From the NCBI RefSeq assembly GCF_003952165.1, contig NZ_RXFT01000003.1:62001-126000 (forward strand): 64,000 bases of DNA. The letters are read 5' to 3'. This DNA comes from Variovorax guangxiensis (GTDB lineage Bacteria > Pseudomonadota > Gammaproteobacteria > Burkholderiales > Burkholderiaceae_C). Position numbers and translations under genes: made by a program. The number at the start of each line of letters is the position of its first letter. Position 1 is the stretch's first letter. Below are positions 8,825 to 18,109 of this stretch, one piece after another. Under the pieces are notes generated by a model, which had not been told where the DNA came from, did no database searches, and saw only the letters and a list, made by a program, of their open reading frames with translations.

Positions 8825-10012
8825 ATGAAGATCTTTCTCGTCGGTGGCGCACTGCGCGACCGCCTGCTGCAGCGCCCGGTGTCCGACCACGACTGGCTGG
8901 TGGTGGGCGCCACGCCGCAGGAGATGGTCAAGCGCGGCTACCTGCCCGTGGGGCGCGACTTCCCGGTGTTCCTGCACCCCGACACGCGCGAGGAATACGC
9001 GCTCGCCCGCACCGAGCGCAAGAGCGCGCCGGGCTACCGCGGCTTCACCGTGCATGCCGCGCCCGACGTCACGCTCGAACAGGACCTGGCCCGCCGCGAC
9101 CTGACCGTCAACGCCATCGCGCTGCCCGCCGAACTGGTGAGCGCCGATGGCCGCTTCGACCCCACGCCGGAAACGCTGGCCGACCCCTTCCATGGCCAGC
9201 GCGACCTGCGCGACAAGGTGCTGCGCCACGTGACCGACGCCTTCCGCGAAGACCCGGTGCGCATCCTGCGCGTGGCGCGCTTCGCCGCTCGCTTCGACGA
9301 CTTCGGCGTCGCCCCCGAAACCATGGCGCTGATGCGAGAGATGGTCGCGGCCGGCGAGGCCGATGCGCTGGTGGCCGAGCGCGTGTGGCAGGAGCTCTCG
9401 CGCGGCCTGATGGAAACGCGCCCCTCGCGCATGTTCGAGGTGCTGCGCGAATGCGGCGCGCTGGCCGTGCTGCTGCCGGAGATCGATGCCGGCGCGTGGA
9501 CGATGCGGGCGATCGACACCGCCGCCCGGCTGAAGACATCGCTGGCCGTGCGCTTCGCCTGCCTGGCCGGCGGCTTCGGCGGCAGCAAGGGCAGCGTGGC
9601 CTCGCTGCAGGCGGTGTGCGAGCGCTGGCGCGTCCCGGTGGAAATCCGCGAGCTGGCGGAGGTGGTGGCGCGCGAGCATTCGCACATCGACGAGAGCGGC
9701 GCGCTCGACGCCGCCGGGCTGGTCCGCCTGCTGGAGCGCTGCGACGCCTTCCGCAAGCCCGCGCGCTTCGCCGAGGCCCTGCTGGCCTGCGAGTGCGCGG
9801 CGCGCAGCCGTGCGGGCAGTGGCGTCGACGAAAGCGATGCGCCCTGGCCGCAGCGCCAGCAGCTGCTCGCGGTGCTGGCGACGGCGTCGGCCGTAGCCAC
9901 CGACGTGGTGGCCAGAGCCGCCCAGCAGTCCGGCGCCACGGGCCCGAAGATCGGCGAAGCCATCCACCGGGCCCGCGTCGAAGCCGTCGCGGCGTCGCCG
10001 GGCCAGGCCTGA
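8825..10012 (+). CDS. cca: CCA tRNA nucleotidyltransferase with degenerate HD region
   Basis: 395 residues. The catalytic head matches class II bacterial CCA enzymes: GGALRDRLL (7-15), DHDWLVVG, the region RRDLTVNAIA, and EDPVRILRVARFAAR. It adds or repairs the 3' CCA of tRNA. In E. coli Cca the C-terminal half has an HD phosphohydrolase with WHPEIDTGIH and LCHDLGKG. Here the first block is deleted (LLPEID runs straight into AGAWTMRAID) and the second reads LAGGFGG, so the 2',3'-cyclic phosphodiesterase and phosphatase activities should be absent. The reading frame is otherwise intact. TAAACT lies six bases before the ATG with no ribosome binding site, suggesting a leaderless transcript. Confidence 0.92.
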   Translation: MKIFLVGGALRDRLLQRPVSDHDWLVVGATPQEMVKRGYLPVGRDFPVFLHPDTREEYALARTERKSAPGYRGFTVHAAPDVTLEQDLARRDLTVNAIALPAELVSADGRFDPTPETLADPFHGQRDLRDKVLRHVTDAFREDPVRILRVARFAARFDDFGVAPETMALMREMVAAGEADALVAERVWQELSRGLMETRPSRMFEVLRECGALAVLLPEIDAGAWTMRAIDTAARLKTSLAVRFACLAGGFGGSKGSVASLQAVCERWRVPVEIRELAEVVAREHSHIDESGALDAAGLVRLLERCDAFRKPARFAEALLACECAARSRAGSGVDESDAPWPQRQQLLAVLATASAVATDVVARAAQQSGATGPKIGEAIHRARVEAVAASPGQA

Positions 10013-10088
10013 GGTCGACCGGAGCCGGCCCTCCGGGGCATGACTTACGACACTTCCGTGCGCGAACCCGGCCGATAGCATCGGCCGT

Positions 10089-11918
10089 GTGAATGCCACC
10101 GCGCCGAAGCCGTCACATGAATCCGCCGATTTCCCGCGCCTGCCCGGGCCGGACGAACTGGGCCTGCGCGTGCTGCGCGAGCACGTGGCCTCGGTTTACG
10201 CGGCCTACAACGCGTCGGTGTTCGTGCACTTCGGCCTGGGCGCGGCGCTGGGCGCGGCCATGTACCTGCACCAGCTGCGCGCCTGGGTCCTGGTGTGGAT
10301 GGCGGTGCATCTCTCGCTGGGCGTCTTCCTCTTCCTGATGCCGCGCTGGCACCCCGATGTGCCGCTGGCCGACACCAGGCGCTGGGCGCGCCGGCATTCG
10401 CGCACCGTCACCGTGGTGGGCGCGGCCATGGCCAGCGCGCCGCTGCTCTTCATCTCGCCCGGCGACCTGCCGGTGACCTCGGTCATCACGGTGGTCATCA
10501 TCGGCAGCTGCGCGCGGGCCATGCAGCTGCTGTGGCCGCTCAAGCCCGCGCTGTACGGCTACACGCTGCCGATGATGCTGAGCCTGATCGTCGCGCTGGC
10601 CTGGCAGGGCGACGCGATGCATTTCTTCCTCGCGCTCTTCAGCCTGGGCTACCTGCTCTTCACGCTGCGCGTGGGCGGGCAACAGCACAAGCTGCTGACC
10701 GACTCGCTGGTGCTGCGCTTCGAGAACGAGGCGCTGGCCGGCCAGCTCGGCACGCAGATCGCCGCGGCCGAGCGCGCGAGCGCCGAGAAGACGCGCTTCC
10801 TGGCCACCGCGAGCCACGACCTGCGCCAGCCGCTGCATGCCATCGCCCTCTTCGGCGCCGCGCTGGAGAACGAGCTGCGCGAGCACCACGGCGGGCGCAA
10901 CGCGCAGCAGCTGATGCGCGCGGTGAATGCGCTGGGCAGTTCGCTGGACACCATGCTCGACGTGTCGCGCCTCGACGCGGGCGTGGTCACGCCGGCCATC
11001 GCGCCCGTCTCGCTCGATGCGCTCTTCCGCTCGCTCAACCACATGTTCGCGGCGCGGGCCGAGCAGCGCCAGCTGCAGCTGCGCGTGCGCGCCAGCGGCC
11101 TGTGGGTGCACAGCGATGCTCAGTTGCTCTACCGAATGCTCTCCAACCTCGTCGACAACGCGCTGAAGTACACGACGCGCGGCGGCGTCGCCGTGCGGGC
11201 CCGCGCGCGCGGCGGCGTGGTGTGGATCGAGGTGTTCGACACCGGCATCGGCATCGCTCCCGAGCAGCAGGAGCGCGTGTTCGAGGAGTACTACCAGGTG
11301 CACAACCCGGGCCGCGACCGCGCGCAGGGGCTGGGCATCGGCCTGTCGATCGTGCAGCGCCTCTCGCGGCTGCTGCAGCACCCGGTGCGGCTGAAGTCGC
11401 AGACGGGCCGCGGCAGCCGCTTCCGGCTGGAGCTCCCGGCCGCCGAGGCGGTGGCGATGCCCGACGCCGGGCTGGCCGCGCCCGTGCGCACCACGGGGGT
11501 GCGAGGCGATCACGCGGCGCCGGCGGTGCACGGCCGCATCCTGCTGATCGACGACGAGGCCGAGATCCGCGAAGCCATGACCGGCCTCTTCCGGGCCCAC
11601 GGCCTCGCGCTCGACGCCGTCTCCAGCGAGGCCGAGGCCGCCGAATTGCTGGGCCGGCCCGACGCGCACGAGCGGCCCTTCTCTCTTCTCATGTGCGACT
11701 ACCGCCTCTGCGACGGCGAGAACGGCCTCGACGCGGGCATGCGCCTGCAGCGCCGCTTCGGGCTGCAGGCGCCGCTGCTGCTGGTGACGGGCGAGACCTC
11801 GCCCGACCGGCTTCAGCGCGTGCGCGCCTCGGGCATCCCGGTGCTGTTCAAGCCGGTGAACCCGGCGACGCTGCTGCGCGCGCTGGCCGAACTGGCGCCG
11901 GGGCCTCTCGCGCACTGA
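10089..11918 (+). CDS. Hybrid sensor histidine kinase with C-terminal receiver
   Basis: 609 residues, inner membrane. About six hydrophobic segments lie between residues 40 and 200. They are followed by a coiled linker, a HisKA domain (SHDLRQPLHAIALFG with phospho-acceptor His243), a HATPase domain (NLVDNALKY, then DTGIGIAPEQQ and GLGIGLSIVQRL), and a receiver domain from about 478 (ILLIDDEAEIREAM; acceptor Asp537 in LLMCDYRL). The DLRQPLHA variant H-box and integral-membrane sensor are like kinases that pair with LuxR-type regulators in Burkholderiales. No partner regulator is adjacent, so the input and output are unknown. The start is GTG 10089, just after cca. Confidence 0.9.
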   Translation: MNATAPKPSHESADFPRLPGPDELGLRVLREHVASVYAAYNASVFVHFGLGAALGAAMYLHQLRAWVLVWMAVHLSLGVFLFLMPRWHPDVPLADTRRWARRHSRTVTVVGAAMASAPLLFISPGDLPVTSVITVVIIGSCARAMQLLWPLKPALYGYTLPMMLSLIVALAWQGDAMHFFLALFSLGYLLFTLRVGGQQHKLLTDSLVLRFENEALAGQLGTQIAAAERASAEKTRFLATASHDLRQPLHAIALFGAALENELREHHGGRNAQQLMRAVNALGSSLDTMLDVSRLDAGVVTPAIAPVSLDALFRSLNHMFAARAEQRQLQLRVRASGLWVHSDAQLLYRMLSNLVDNALKYTTRGGVAVRARARGGVVWIEVFDTGIGIAPEQQERVFEEYYQVHNPGRDRAQGLGIGLSIVQRLSRLLQHPVRLKSQTGRGSRFRLELPAAEAVAMPDAGLAAPVRTTGVRGDHAAPAVHGRILLIDDEAEIREAMTGLFRAHGLALDAVSSEAEAAELLGRPDAHERPFSLLMCDYRLCDGENGLDAGMRLQRRFGLQAPLLLVTGETSPDRLQRVRASGIPVLFKPVNPATLLRALAELAPGPLAH

Positions 11919-12002
11919 CCGGCCCCCGCGCCGGGGCGGATCCAGGCACATTGGGCTTTGGCCGACATGCGCGGCGCGCGACGCGTGTTAAGGTTTTTCC
12001 CG

Positions 12003-12809
12003 ATGCCAAAGTCCTCCAGCAACACGCAGTTGCCTCCTCCGTTGGGCCGGGACGCAGCCCTCTTCCTCGACTTCGACGGTACGCTGGTCGGGCTTGCGCC
12101 CACGCCTGAAGCCATCGAGATTCCACCGGCCCTCGTGCCCCTGCTGGACGACCTGCGCGACCAGCTCGGCGGCGCGCTCGCCGTGGTGTCGGGCCGCCAG
12201 ATCGACTCCATCGACCGCTTCCTCGCCCCGCTGCGGCTGCCCGCGGCCGGCGAGCACGGCGTGCAGCGCCGCGATGCCCAGGGCCGCATGCAGGAGCAGC
12301 GCGCGCCCGACCTTGTACCCATCCTCGACATCGCCAACGAGCTCGCGCGCGTGCACGAAGGCCTGCTGGTGGAGCGCAAGCACGCCGCCATCGCCCTGCA
12401 CTACCGGCTCGCGCCGCAGCTGGAGGCCGTGTGCCGCGACGCGATGTCGCGCGCCATCGCGCACGATCCGATGCTGGAGCTGATGCACGGCAAGTTCGTG
12501 TTCGAGGTGAAGCCCGCGGGCGTCAACAAGGGCATCGCCATCGACGCCTTCATGGCCGAGGCGCCCTTCGCCGGCCGCGTGCCCGTCTTCCTCGGCGACG
12601 ACACCACCGACGAGAGCGGCTTCGCCGTGGTGCAGCCGCGCGGCGGCGTGGCCGTGAAGGTCGGCTCCGGCCAGAGCCTGGCGCAGCACCGCCTGGAATC
12701 GCCGCTGGCCGTGTATGAATGGCTGGTGCAGGCACGCGACCTGCTCGCCGCACGGCCACCGAAAGAAACCGCTAGCCAACCCGAAGAATCACCGAGGAGC
12801 CCCCGATGA
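12003..12809 (+). CDS. otsB: Trehalose-6-phosphate phosphatase
   Basis: 268 residues, cytoplasmic HAD phosphatase. The nucleophile motif LDFDGTLVG gives Asp23 and Asp25; motif II is VVSGR; motif IV is FLGDDTTDESGF; and KPAGVNKGIAI carries the HAD lysine region. It removes phosphate from trehalose-6-phosphate, the second step of OtsBA trehalose synthesis. It is the first gene of a tightly packed operon: its stop overlaps the start of the GH15 gene (ATGA), which in turn overlaps otsA. ATG 12003 is used since the upstream in-frame codons do not resemble the family. Confidence 0.94.
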   Translation: MPKSSSNTQLPPPLGRDAALFLDFDGTLVGLAPTPEAIEIPPALVPLLDDLRDQLGGALAVVSGRQIDSIDRFLAPLRLPAAGEHGVQRRDAQGRMQEQRAPDLVPILDIANELARVHEGLLVERKHAAIALHYRLAPQLEAVCRDAMSRAIAHDPMLELMHGKFVFEVKPAGVNKGIAIDAFMAEAPFAGRVPVFLGDDTTDESGFAVVQPRGGVAVKVGSGQSLAQHRLESPLAVYEWLVQARDLLAARPPKETASQPEESPRSPR

Positions 12810-14728
12810 GCGAACAACAACTGCCGGCGGCGCCCGAGGAACGCGCCGGCCAGGCGCTGGCGGGCGCGGCCGGCCCCGACGACCGCGCGCCGGTCGACGC
12901 GAGGGCGGCCGCCGCCCCGGGCAAGCGCGGCTTCGCTCCACCGGCCGAACCTTCGCTCAACGTGGGCGTCATCGGCAACTGCGCCTACAGCGCGCTCATC
13001 GACTCGCGCGGCCGCGCCGTGTGGTGCTGCCTGCCGCGCTTCGACGGCGACCCGGTGTTCAACGCCCTGCTGCACCCCGGCGAGGATGCGGGCGCATGGA
13101 GCATCGACATCGAGGACTTCGCCGAATCGAAGCAGTGGTACGAGCCGAACACGGCCGTGCTGCGCACGCAGCTCTTCGACAGCGCCGGCCAGGGCATCGA
13201 GATCACCGACTTCGCGCCGCGCTTCTACAGCCGCTCGCGCTACTTCCGCCCGCTCATGCTCGTGCGCCGCGTGCGGCCCATTGCCGGTGCGCCGCGCATC
13301 CGGGTCTCGCTCGACCCGAGGTTCCAATGGGGCTCGTCGGCGCCGGTGGAGGTCACGCGCGGCAGCAACCACATCCGCTACGTCGGGCCCGACGTGACGC
13401 TGCGGCTGAACACCGACGCGTCGATCTCGCACATCCTCTCGCGCCAGCCCTTCGTGATCTCGCGCGAATACAACTTCATGTTCGGCGTGGACGAGACGCT
13501 GATGGACGGCATCGCCGACACCGCGCGCCGCTTCGAGCAGGAGACCATTTCGTACTGGCGCGTCTGGAGCAAGCGACTGGCCATTCCTTTCGAATACCAG
13601 GACGCAGTGATCCGCGCGGCCATCACGCTGAAGCTCTCGCTGTACGAGGACACGGGCGCCATCGTCGCGGCCATGACCACCAGCATTCCCGAGGCGCCGG
13701 GCAGCCAGCGCAACTGGGACTACCGCTACTGCTGGCTGCGCGATGCCTTCTTCGTGGTGCGCGCGCTCAATTCGCTGAGCGAAGTCGGCACCATGGAGGA
13801 CTACCTTCGCTGGCTCGGCAACGTGGTGATCGGCTCGCACGGCGAGCACATCCAGCCGCTGTACGGCATCGGGCTGGAGCGCGAGCTGCCCGAATCCTTT
13901 GTCGACCAGCTGCCGGGCTACCGCGGCATGGGCCCGGTGCGCGTGGGCAACCAGGCGCAGGAGCACTTCCAGCACGACGTGTACGGCAACATCGTGCTCG
14001 GCGCGGCGCAGGCCTTCCACGACCACCGGCTGCTCAGCCGCGCGGGGCTGGCGGAGTTTCCGCACCTCGAGGCGGTGGGCGAGCGCGCGGTGGCCGTCTA
14101 CGGCACGCCCGACGCCGGCATGTGGGAGCTGCGCACCCGCGCGCGCGTGCACACCAGCTCGGCGCTGATGAGCTGGGCCGCCTGCGACCGGCTCTCCAAG
14201 ATCGCACGCACGCTGGGGCTGGCCGAGCGCGCCGCCTACTGGCACGGCCATGCCGCGCGCATGAAGGAGGAGATCCTCGCCAAGTCGTGGTGCGAGGAGC
14301 GCCAGGCCTTCGCCGAGAGCTTCGGCGGGCATGAACTCGACGCGAGCATCCTTCTGATGGTGGAAGTGGGCCTGATCGACGCGCGCGACCCGCGCTTCAT
14401 CTCCACCGTCGACGCCATGGAGAAGACGCTGTGCGACGGTCCCTACATGCGCCGCTACGAGGCCGCCGACGACTTCGGCAAGCCCGAGACCGCCTTCAAC
14501 ATCTGCACCTTCTGGCGCATCGACGCGCTCGCCAAGATCGGCCGCAAGGCCGAGGCCCGCCAGATCTTCGAGACCATGCTCGCGGCGCGAAACCCGCTGG
14601 GGCTGCTGTCGGAAGACACGCACCCGGTCACGGGCGAGATGTGGGGCAACTTTCCGCAGACCTACTCGATGGTCGGCATCATCAACGCAGCGGTTCGGCT
14701 GTCCGCCCCCTGGGACTCCGCAATATGA
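12806..14728 (+). CDS. Glycoside hydrolase family 15 protein (trehalase/glucoamylase-like)
   Basis: 640 residues, no signal peptide, so cytoplasmic. After a low-complexity Ala-rich tail (1-45), an N-terminal beta domain begins with VGVIGNCAYSALIDSRG. An alpha/alpha barrel follows with the GH15 signature QRNWDYRYCWLRDA (NWDYRYCW at 303-310), then HEHFQHDVYG-like and GMWELRTR segments, and a C-terminal AFNICTFWRIDALA/GLLSEDTHPVTGEMWGNFPQ region expected to supply a catalytic Glu. Bacterial members include trehalases and glucoamylases; its place between otsB and otsA, with 4-base overlaps on both sides, suggests it acts on trehalose or on alpha-glucans competing for the same sugar pool. The exact substrate is inference. 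Confidence 0.9.
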   Translation: MSEQQLPAAPEERAGQALAGAAGPDDRAPVDARAAAAPGKRGFAPPAEPSLNVGVIGNCAYSALIDSRGRAVWCCLPRFDGDPVFNALLHPGEDAGAWSIDIEDFAESKQWYEPNTAVLRTQLFDSAGQGIEITDFAPRFYSRSRYFRPLMLVRRVRPIAGAPRIRVSLDPRFQWGSSAPVEVTRGSNHIRYVGPDVTLRLNTDASISHILSRQPFVISREYNFMFGVDETLMDGIADTARRFEQETISYWRVWSKRLAIPFEYQDAVIRAAITLKLSLYEDTGAIVAAMTTSIPEAPGSQRNWDYRYCWLRDAFFVVRALNSLSEVGTMEDYLRWLGNVVIGSHGEHIQPLYGIGLERELPESFVDQLPGYRGMGPVRVGNQAQEHFQHDVYGNIVLGAAQAFHDHRLLSRAGLAEFPHLEAVGERAVAVYGTPDAGMWELRTRARVHTSSALMSWAACDRLSKIARTLGLAERAAYWHGHAARMKEEILAKSWCEERQAFAESFGGHELDASILLMVEVGLIDARDPRFISTVDAMEKTLCDGPYMRRYEAADDFGKPETAFNICTFWRIDALAKIGRKAEARQIFETMLAARNPLGLLSEDTHPVTGEMWGNFPQTYSMVGIINAAVRLSAPWDSAI

Positions 14729-16110
14729 GCCGCCTCGTCGTCATCTCCAACCGCGTGGCCGACCCGCGCAAGCCCGCCGCCGGCGGCCTCGCCGTGGCAC
14801 TGGGCGAGAGCCTGCAGCAAAGCGGCGGCCTGTGGTTCGGCTGGAGCGGCCAGATCATCGAGGGCGGCCCGACCGGCGAGGGCGAGCTGCACCGCCAGCA
14901 GGCCGGCAAGGTCACGCTGGCCACCCTCGACCTGAGCCGCGAGGACCACGACAGCTACTACCTGGGCTACAGCAACGACGTGCTCTGGCCGGTGTTCCAC
15001 AACCGGCTCGACCTGGCCCACTTCGACGCCGGCTTCGTCGCCGGCTACCGGCGGGTGAACCAGCTCTTCGCGCGCAAGCTGCTGCCGCTGCTGAAAGACG
15101 ACGACATCATCTGGGTGCACGACTACCACCTGATACCGCTGGCGGCAGAGCTGCGCGCCATGGGCTGCAGGCAGCGCATCGGCTTCTTCCTGCACATTCC
15201 GCTGCCGCCGCAGATCATCATCGCGGCCATTCCGCAGCATGCGTGGCTGATGCGCTCGCTGTTCTCGTACGACCTGATCGGCTTCCAGGCGCAGCAGGAC
15301 GTGCAGCACTTCGAGCACTACGTGCGCAACGAGGCCGCCGGCGAGTACCTGGGCAACGACATGTACCGCGCCTACGGGCAGACGGTGCGCAGTGCCGCCT
15401 TTCCCATCGGCATCGACGTGGACGAGTTCGCGGCGCTCACGCATGCGAAGGAGTCGCGCGACATGTACGAGACCATGAAGCGCGAATACTCGCAGCGCCG
15501 GCTGCTCATGGGCATCGACCGGCTCGACTACTCGAAGGGCATCCCGCAGCGGGTGCGCGCGTTCCGCGAGCTGCTGGCGAACTACCCCGAGAACCGGCGC
15601 AGCGCCACGCTGATCCAGATCGCCTCGCCCACGCGCGAGACGGTCGACGCGTACGCCGACATCCGGCGCGAGCTTGAATCGCTGTGCGGCGCCATCAACG
15701 GCGACTACGGCGAGCTCGACTGGATGCCCGTGCGCTACATCCACCGCATGGTGGCGCGCAAGCGCGTGCCGGGGCTGTGCCGCGCAGCGGCCGTGGGGCT
15801 GGTAACGCCGCTGCGCGACGGCATGAACCTCGTCGCCAAGGAATACATCGCCGCGCAGGACCCGGCCGACCCGGGCGTGCTGGTGCTGTCGCGCTTCGCC
15901 GGCGCCGCCGAGCAGCTGAAGGAAGCGCTGCTGGTGAACCCCTACGACACCCACGGCACCGCCGAGACGGTGCAGCAGGCGCTGCAGATGCCACTGGAGG
16001 AGCGGCGCGAACGGCACCAGAAGCTGCTGTCGCGCATCCGAGAGCAGGACATCCACTGGTGGCGGCGCAGCTTCCTGGATGCGCTGCGCGAGTCGGCCAG
16101 CGAGCGCTGA
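14725..16110 (+). CDS. otsA: Trehalose-6-phosphate synthase
   Basis: 461 residues, GT-B glycosyltransferase family 20. Near the N-terminus [20 protein letters not shown] contains the glucose-6-phosphate/UDP-glucose loop. The protein continues with [28 protein letters not shown] and the catalytic-site segment [14 protein letters not shown], ending with [12 protein letters not shown]. It joins UDP-glucose and glucose-6-phosphate to make trehalose-6-phosphate. The ATG overlaps the GH15 stop (ATGA), showing translational coupling in otsB-GH15-otsA. The length is normal for bacterial OtsA. Trehalose serves as an osmolyte and desiccation protectant. Confidence 0.95.
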   Translation: MSRLVVISNRVADPRKPAAGGLAVALGESLQQSGGLWFGWSGQIIEGGPTGEGELHRQQAGKVTLATLDLSREDHDSYYLGYSNDVLWPVFHNRLDLAHFDAGFVAGYRRVNQLFARKLLPLLKDDDIIWVHDYHLIPLAAELRAMGCRQRIGFFLHIPLPPQIIIAAIPQHAWLMRSLFSYDLIGFQAQQDVQHFEHYVRNEAAGEYLGNDMYRAYGQTVRSAAFPIGIDVDEFAALTHAKESRDMYETMKREYSQRRLLMGIDRLDYSKGIPQRVRAFRELLANYPENRRSATLIQIASPTRETVDAYADIRRELESLCGAINGDYGELDWMPVRYIHRMVARKRVPGLCRAAAVGLVTPLRDGMNLVAKEYIAAQDPADPGVLVLSRFAGAAEQLKEALLVNPYDTHGTAETVQQALQMPLEERRERHQKLLSRIREQDIHWWRRSFLDALRESASER

Positions 16111-16126
16111 CTCCCTGGCCGGTCGC

Positions 16127-16459
16127 TCACCAGCCGGTCAGCAGCCGCACCAGGCGCATCACCGGCCGCGGCTGGGCAGGGGCGGCCGCCCTCGCGGCCA
16201 TGGGCGCATGCACCCGCAGGTGCACCGGCGTCAGCGCCGACACCTCGATCCACCCGCCGTGCGGCAGGCGGTGCATGTCGCCTTCCTCGAGCAGCGTCTC
16301 GGTCATGAACACGGTCTCGCCGAACCAGCCCGGCGGCGACACCACGCGCGCGCTGCCTTCGGCCAGCTGGAGCCAGGCGCCGGCCTCGACCGAGGTGCGC
16401 AGGGACTGTCCGGGTTCGAGGACGATGGAATCGGGCGCTTGGGAGAGTGTGGTGATCAT
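16127..16459 (-). CDS. DUF2917 protein (copy 2)
   Basis: 110 residues, similar in size and pattern to the DUF2917 protein at 2407-2724: SIVLEPGQSLRTSVEAGAWL, AEGSARVVSPPG, then LLEEGDMHRLPHGGWIEVSA. The tail is Ala/Arg-rich. Function is unknown; the repeated short beta-strands suggest a small barrel. It ends 17 bases after the convergent otsA. The gene is divergent from a MocR-type regulator, with 183 bases between that contain two direct repeats, which suggests control by it. Confidence 0.65.
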   Translation of the reverse strand: MITTLSQAPDSIVLEPGQSLRTSVEAGAWLQLAEGSARVVSPPGWFGETVFMTETLLEEGDMHRLPHGGWIEVSALTPVHLRVHAPMAARAAAPAQPRPVMRLVRLLTGW

Positions 16460-16571
16460 GGCGGCTACGTCGGCATAGGTGGGTTGGACGAGGCTTCATC
16501 GTAGGAATCCTGCTGCCCGGAAAACAGGCACACGCCATGGCTATTGCGACCGGAACAGCATGGCTGAAAAC

Positions 16572-16611
16572 GCATCTGTTATGGTCGTTTTCCCAGGCAA
16601 CTGCATCTGTT
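16572..16611 (+). promoter_or_regulatory. Direct repeats GCATCTGTT, candidate MocR operator
   Basis: GCATCTGTT occurs at 16572-16580 and again at 16603-16611, exactly 31 bp apart, about three helical turns, so both copies face the same side of DNA. MocR-family regulators typically bind direct repeats upstream of their own gene. The second copy ends 31 bases before the MocR start; the pair also lies upstream of the divergent DUF2917 gene. Confidence 0.5.
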
Positions 16612-16642
16612 TTCGGATGCCCGATGCGGGGAACATCGATCC

Positions 16643-18088
16643 ATGGACTCGCTACCGCTCTACCGCCAGCTTTCCGCGCACTACGTGGATGCGATCCACA
16701 CCGGCTCGCTCAAGCAGGGCGACAAGCTGCCATCGCTGCGCAGCCTGATGCGGCTGCACGACATCAGCCTGTCCACCGCGCTGCAGGTCTGCCGCGCCAT
16801 GGAAAGCGACGGCTGGGTCGAGGCGCGCGACCGCTCCGGGTATTTCGTGCGCCGGCCGCAGCGGCTGGCCATCGCGCCGATGGAAGAACCGGTGGCCGAC
16901 GTGCCGCCCGACCCGGCGCAGTTCGTGAGCATGCGCGCGCGCATGGCCAACTTCATGGCGCGCGGGCGGCATACGGGCGTGAAGCTCAACTTCGCGATCG
17001 CCCGCGCAGCGCCCGAGCTGTATCCCGCGGAGGCCCTGCGCAACTCGATGACGCGCGCCCTGCGCCAGCGGCCCGAACTGCTGACCACCGCCTCGGCGCA
17101 GAAGGGCCACGAGCAGTTCCGCGAGGCCGTGGCGCAGCGCAGCCTGCGCATAGGCATGACGGTGGCGCCCGACGAGGTGCTGGTCACCAACGGCTGCATC
17201 GAGGCGCTGAACCTCGCGCTGCGCGCCGTCGCGAAGCCTGGCGACACGGTGGCGGTGGAGTCGCCCACCTTCTACGGCCTGCTGCAGGTGCTCGAGAGCC
17301 TGGGCCTGCGCGCGCTGGAGATCCCGACCAGCCCGCAGACCGGCATCTCGCTGGAAGCGCTGGACCTGGCCATCCACACCTACGACGACATCAAGGCCGT
17401 GGTGGTGGTGCCGCACCTGCAGAACCCCATCGGCAGCGTGATGCCCGACAGCCACAAGCAGCGGCTCGCGCACCTGTGCGAGAGCCACGGCATCGCGCTG
17501 GTCGAGGACGACACCTACAGCGACCTGGTGGAGACCGACGCGCCGCTGCGGGCGCTGAAGTCGTGGGACCGCACCGGCAACGTTATCTATTGCGCCTCGC
17601 TGCACAAGGTGCTGGCGCCGGGGCTGCGGCTGGGCTGGATCAGCGCCGGGCGCTGGCATGCGCAGGTGGAGATGCTCAAGTACGCGCAGACCCGCAACAA
17701 CGAGGCGCTGGCGCAGATCGCCGCCGGCGAGTTCATCGCGGGCGGGCGCTACGACCGCCACCTGCGCCGGCTGCGCGAGCGGCTGCACATGCAGCGCGAC
17801 CAGACGGCCGACGCCATCGCCCGCTATTTCCCGGCCGGCACGCGGCTGAACCTGCCGCGCGGCGGGCTGCAGCTGTGGGTGGAACTGCCGCAGCAGCGCT
17901 CGTCGGTGAACGTGTTCGACGCCGCGCTGCGCGAACAGATGCTGGTGGCGCCGGGCGCGCAGTTCTCGAACTCCGGGCGCTTCGACAACTACCTGCGCAT
18001 CAACTGCGGCTGGCCGTTTTCGAAGGCGGTGGACGCGGGGCTGCGGCGGCTGGGCGAGATCGTCTCGGCAGTGCCTCCGCCACGCTAG
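16643..18088 (+). CDS. MocR-type regulator: GntR helix-turn-helix fused to aminotransferase class I domain
   Basis: 481 residues. The GntR winged helix (about 1-72; SLPLYRQLSAHYVDAIHTGS, LPSLRSLMRLHDISLSTA) is joined by a linker to a fold-type I aminotransferase domain (about 110-475). The PLP lysine is Lys322 in ASLHKVLAPGLRLGW, with NPIGSVMP and EDDTYSDL forming the cofactor pocket. MocR proteins use PLP or its adducts as effectors rather than as catalysts. The neighbours give no hint to a PLP or GABA pathway; the divergent DUF2917 gene is the likeliest target. Starts at ATG 16643. Confidence 0.92.
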   Translation: MDSLPLYRQLSAHYVDAIHTGSLKQGDKLPSLRSLMRLHDISLSTALQVCRAMESDGWVEARDRSGYFVRRPQRLAIAPMEEPVADVPPDPAQFVSMRARMANFMARGRHTGVKLNFAIARAAPELYPAEALRNSMTRALRQRPELLTTASAQKGHEQFREAVAQRSLRIGMTVAPDEVLVTNGCIEALNLALRAVAKPGDTVAVESPTFYGLLQVLESLGLRALEIPTSPQTGISLEALDLAIHTYDDIKAVVVVPHLQNPIGSVMPDSHKQRLAHLCESHGIALVEDDTYSDLVETDAPLRALKSWDRTGNVIYCASLHKVLAPGLRLGWISAGRWHAQVEMLKYAQTRNNEALAQIAAGEFIAGGRYDRHLRRLRERLHMQRDQTADAIARYFPAGTRLNLPRGGLQLWVELPQQRSSVNVFDAALREQMLVAPGAQFSNSGRFDNYLRINCGWPFSKAVDAGLRRLGEIVSAVPPPR

Positions 18089-18109
18089 CCGCCGGCGCTT
18101 CGGCGCGAT

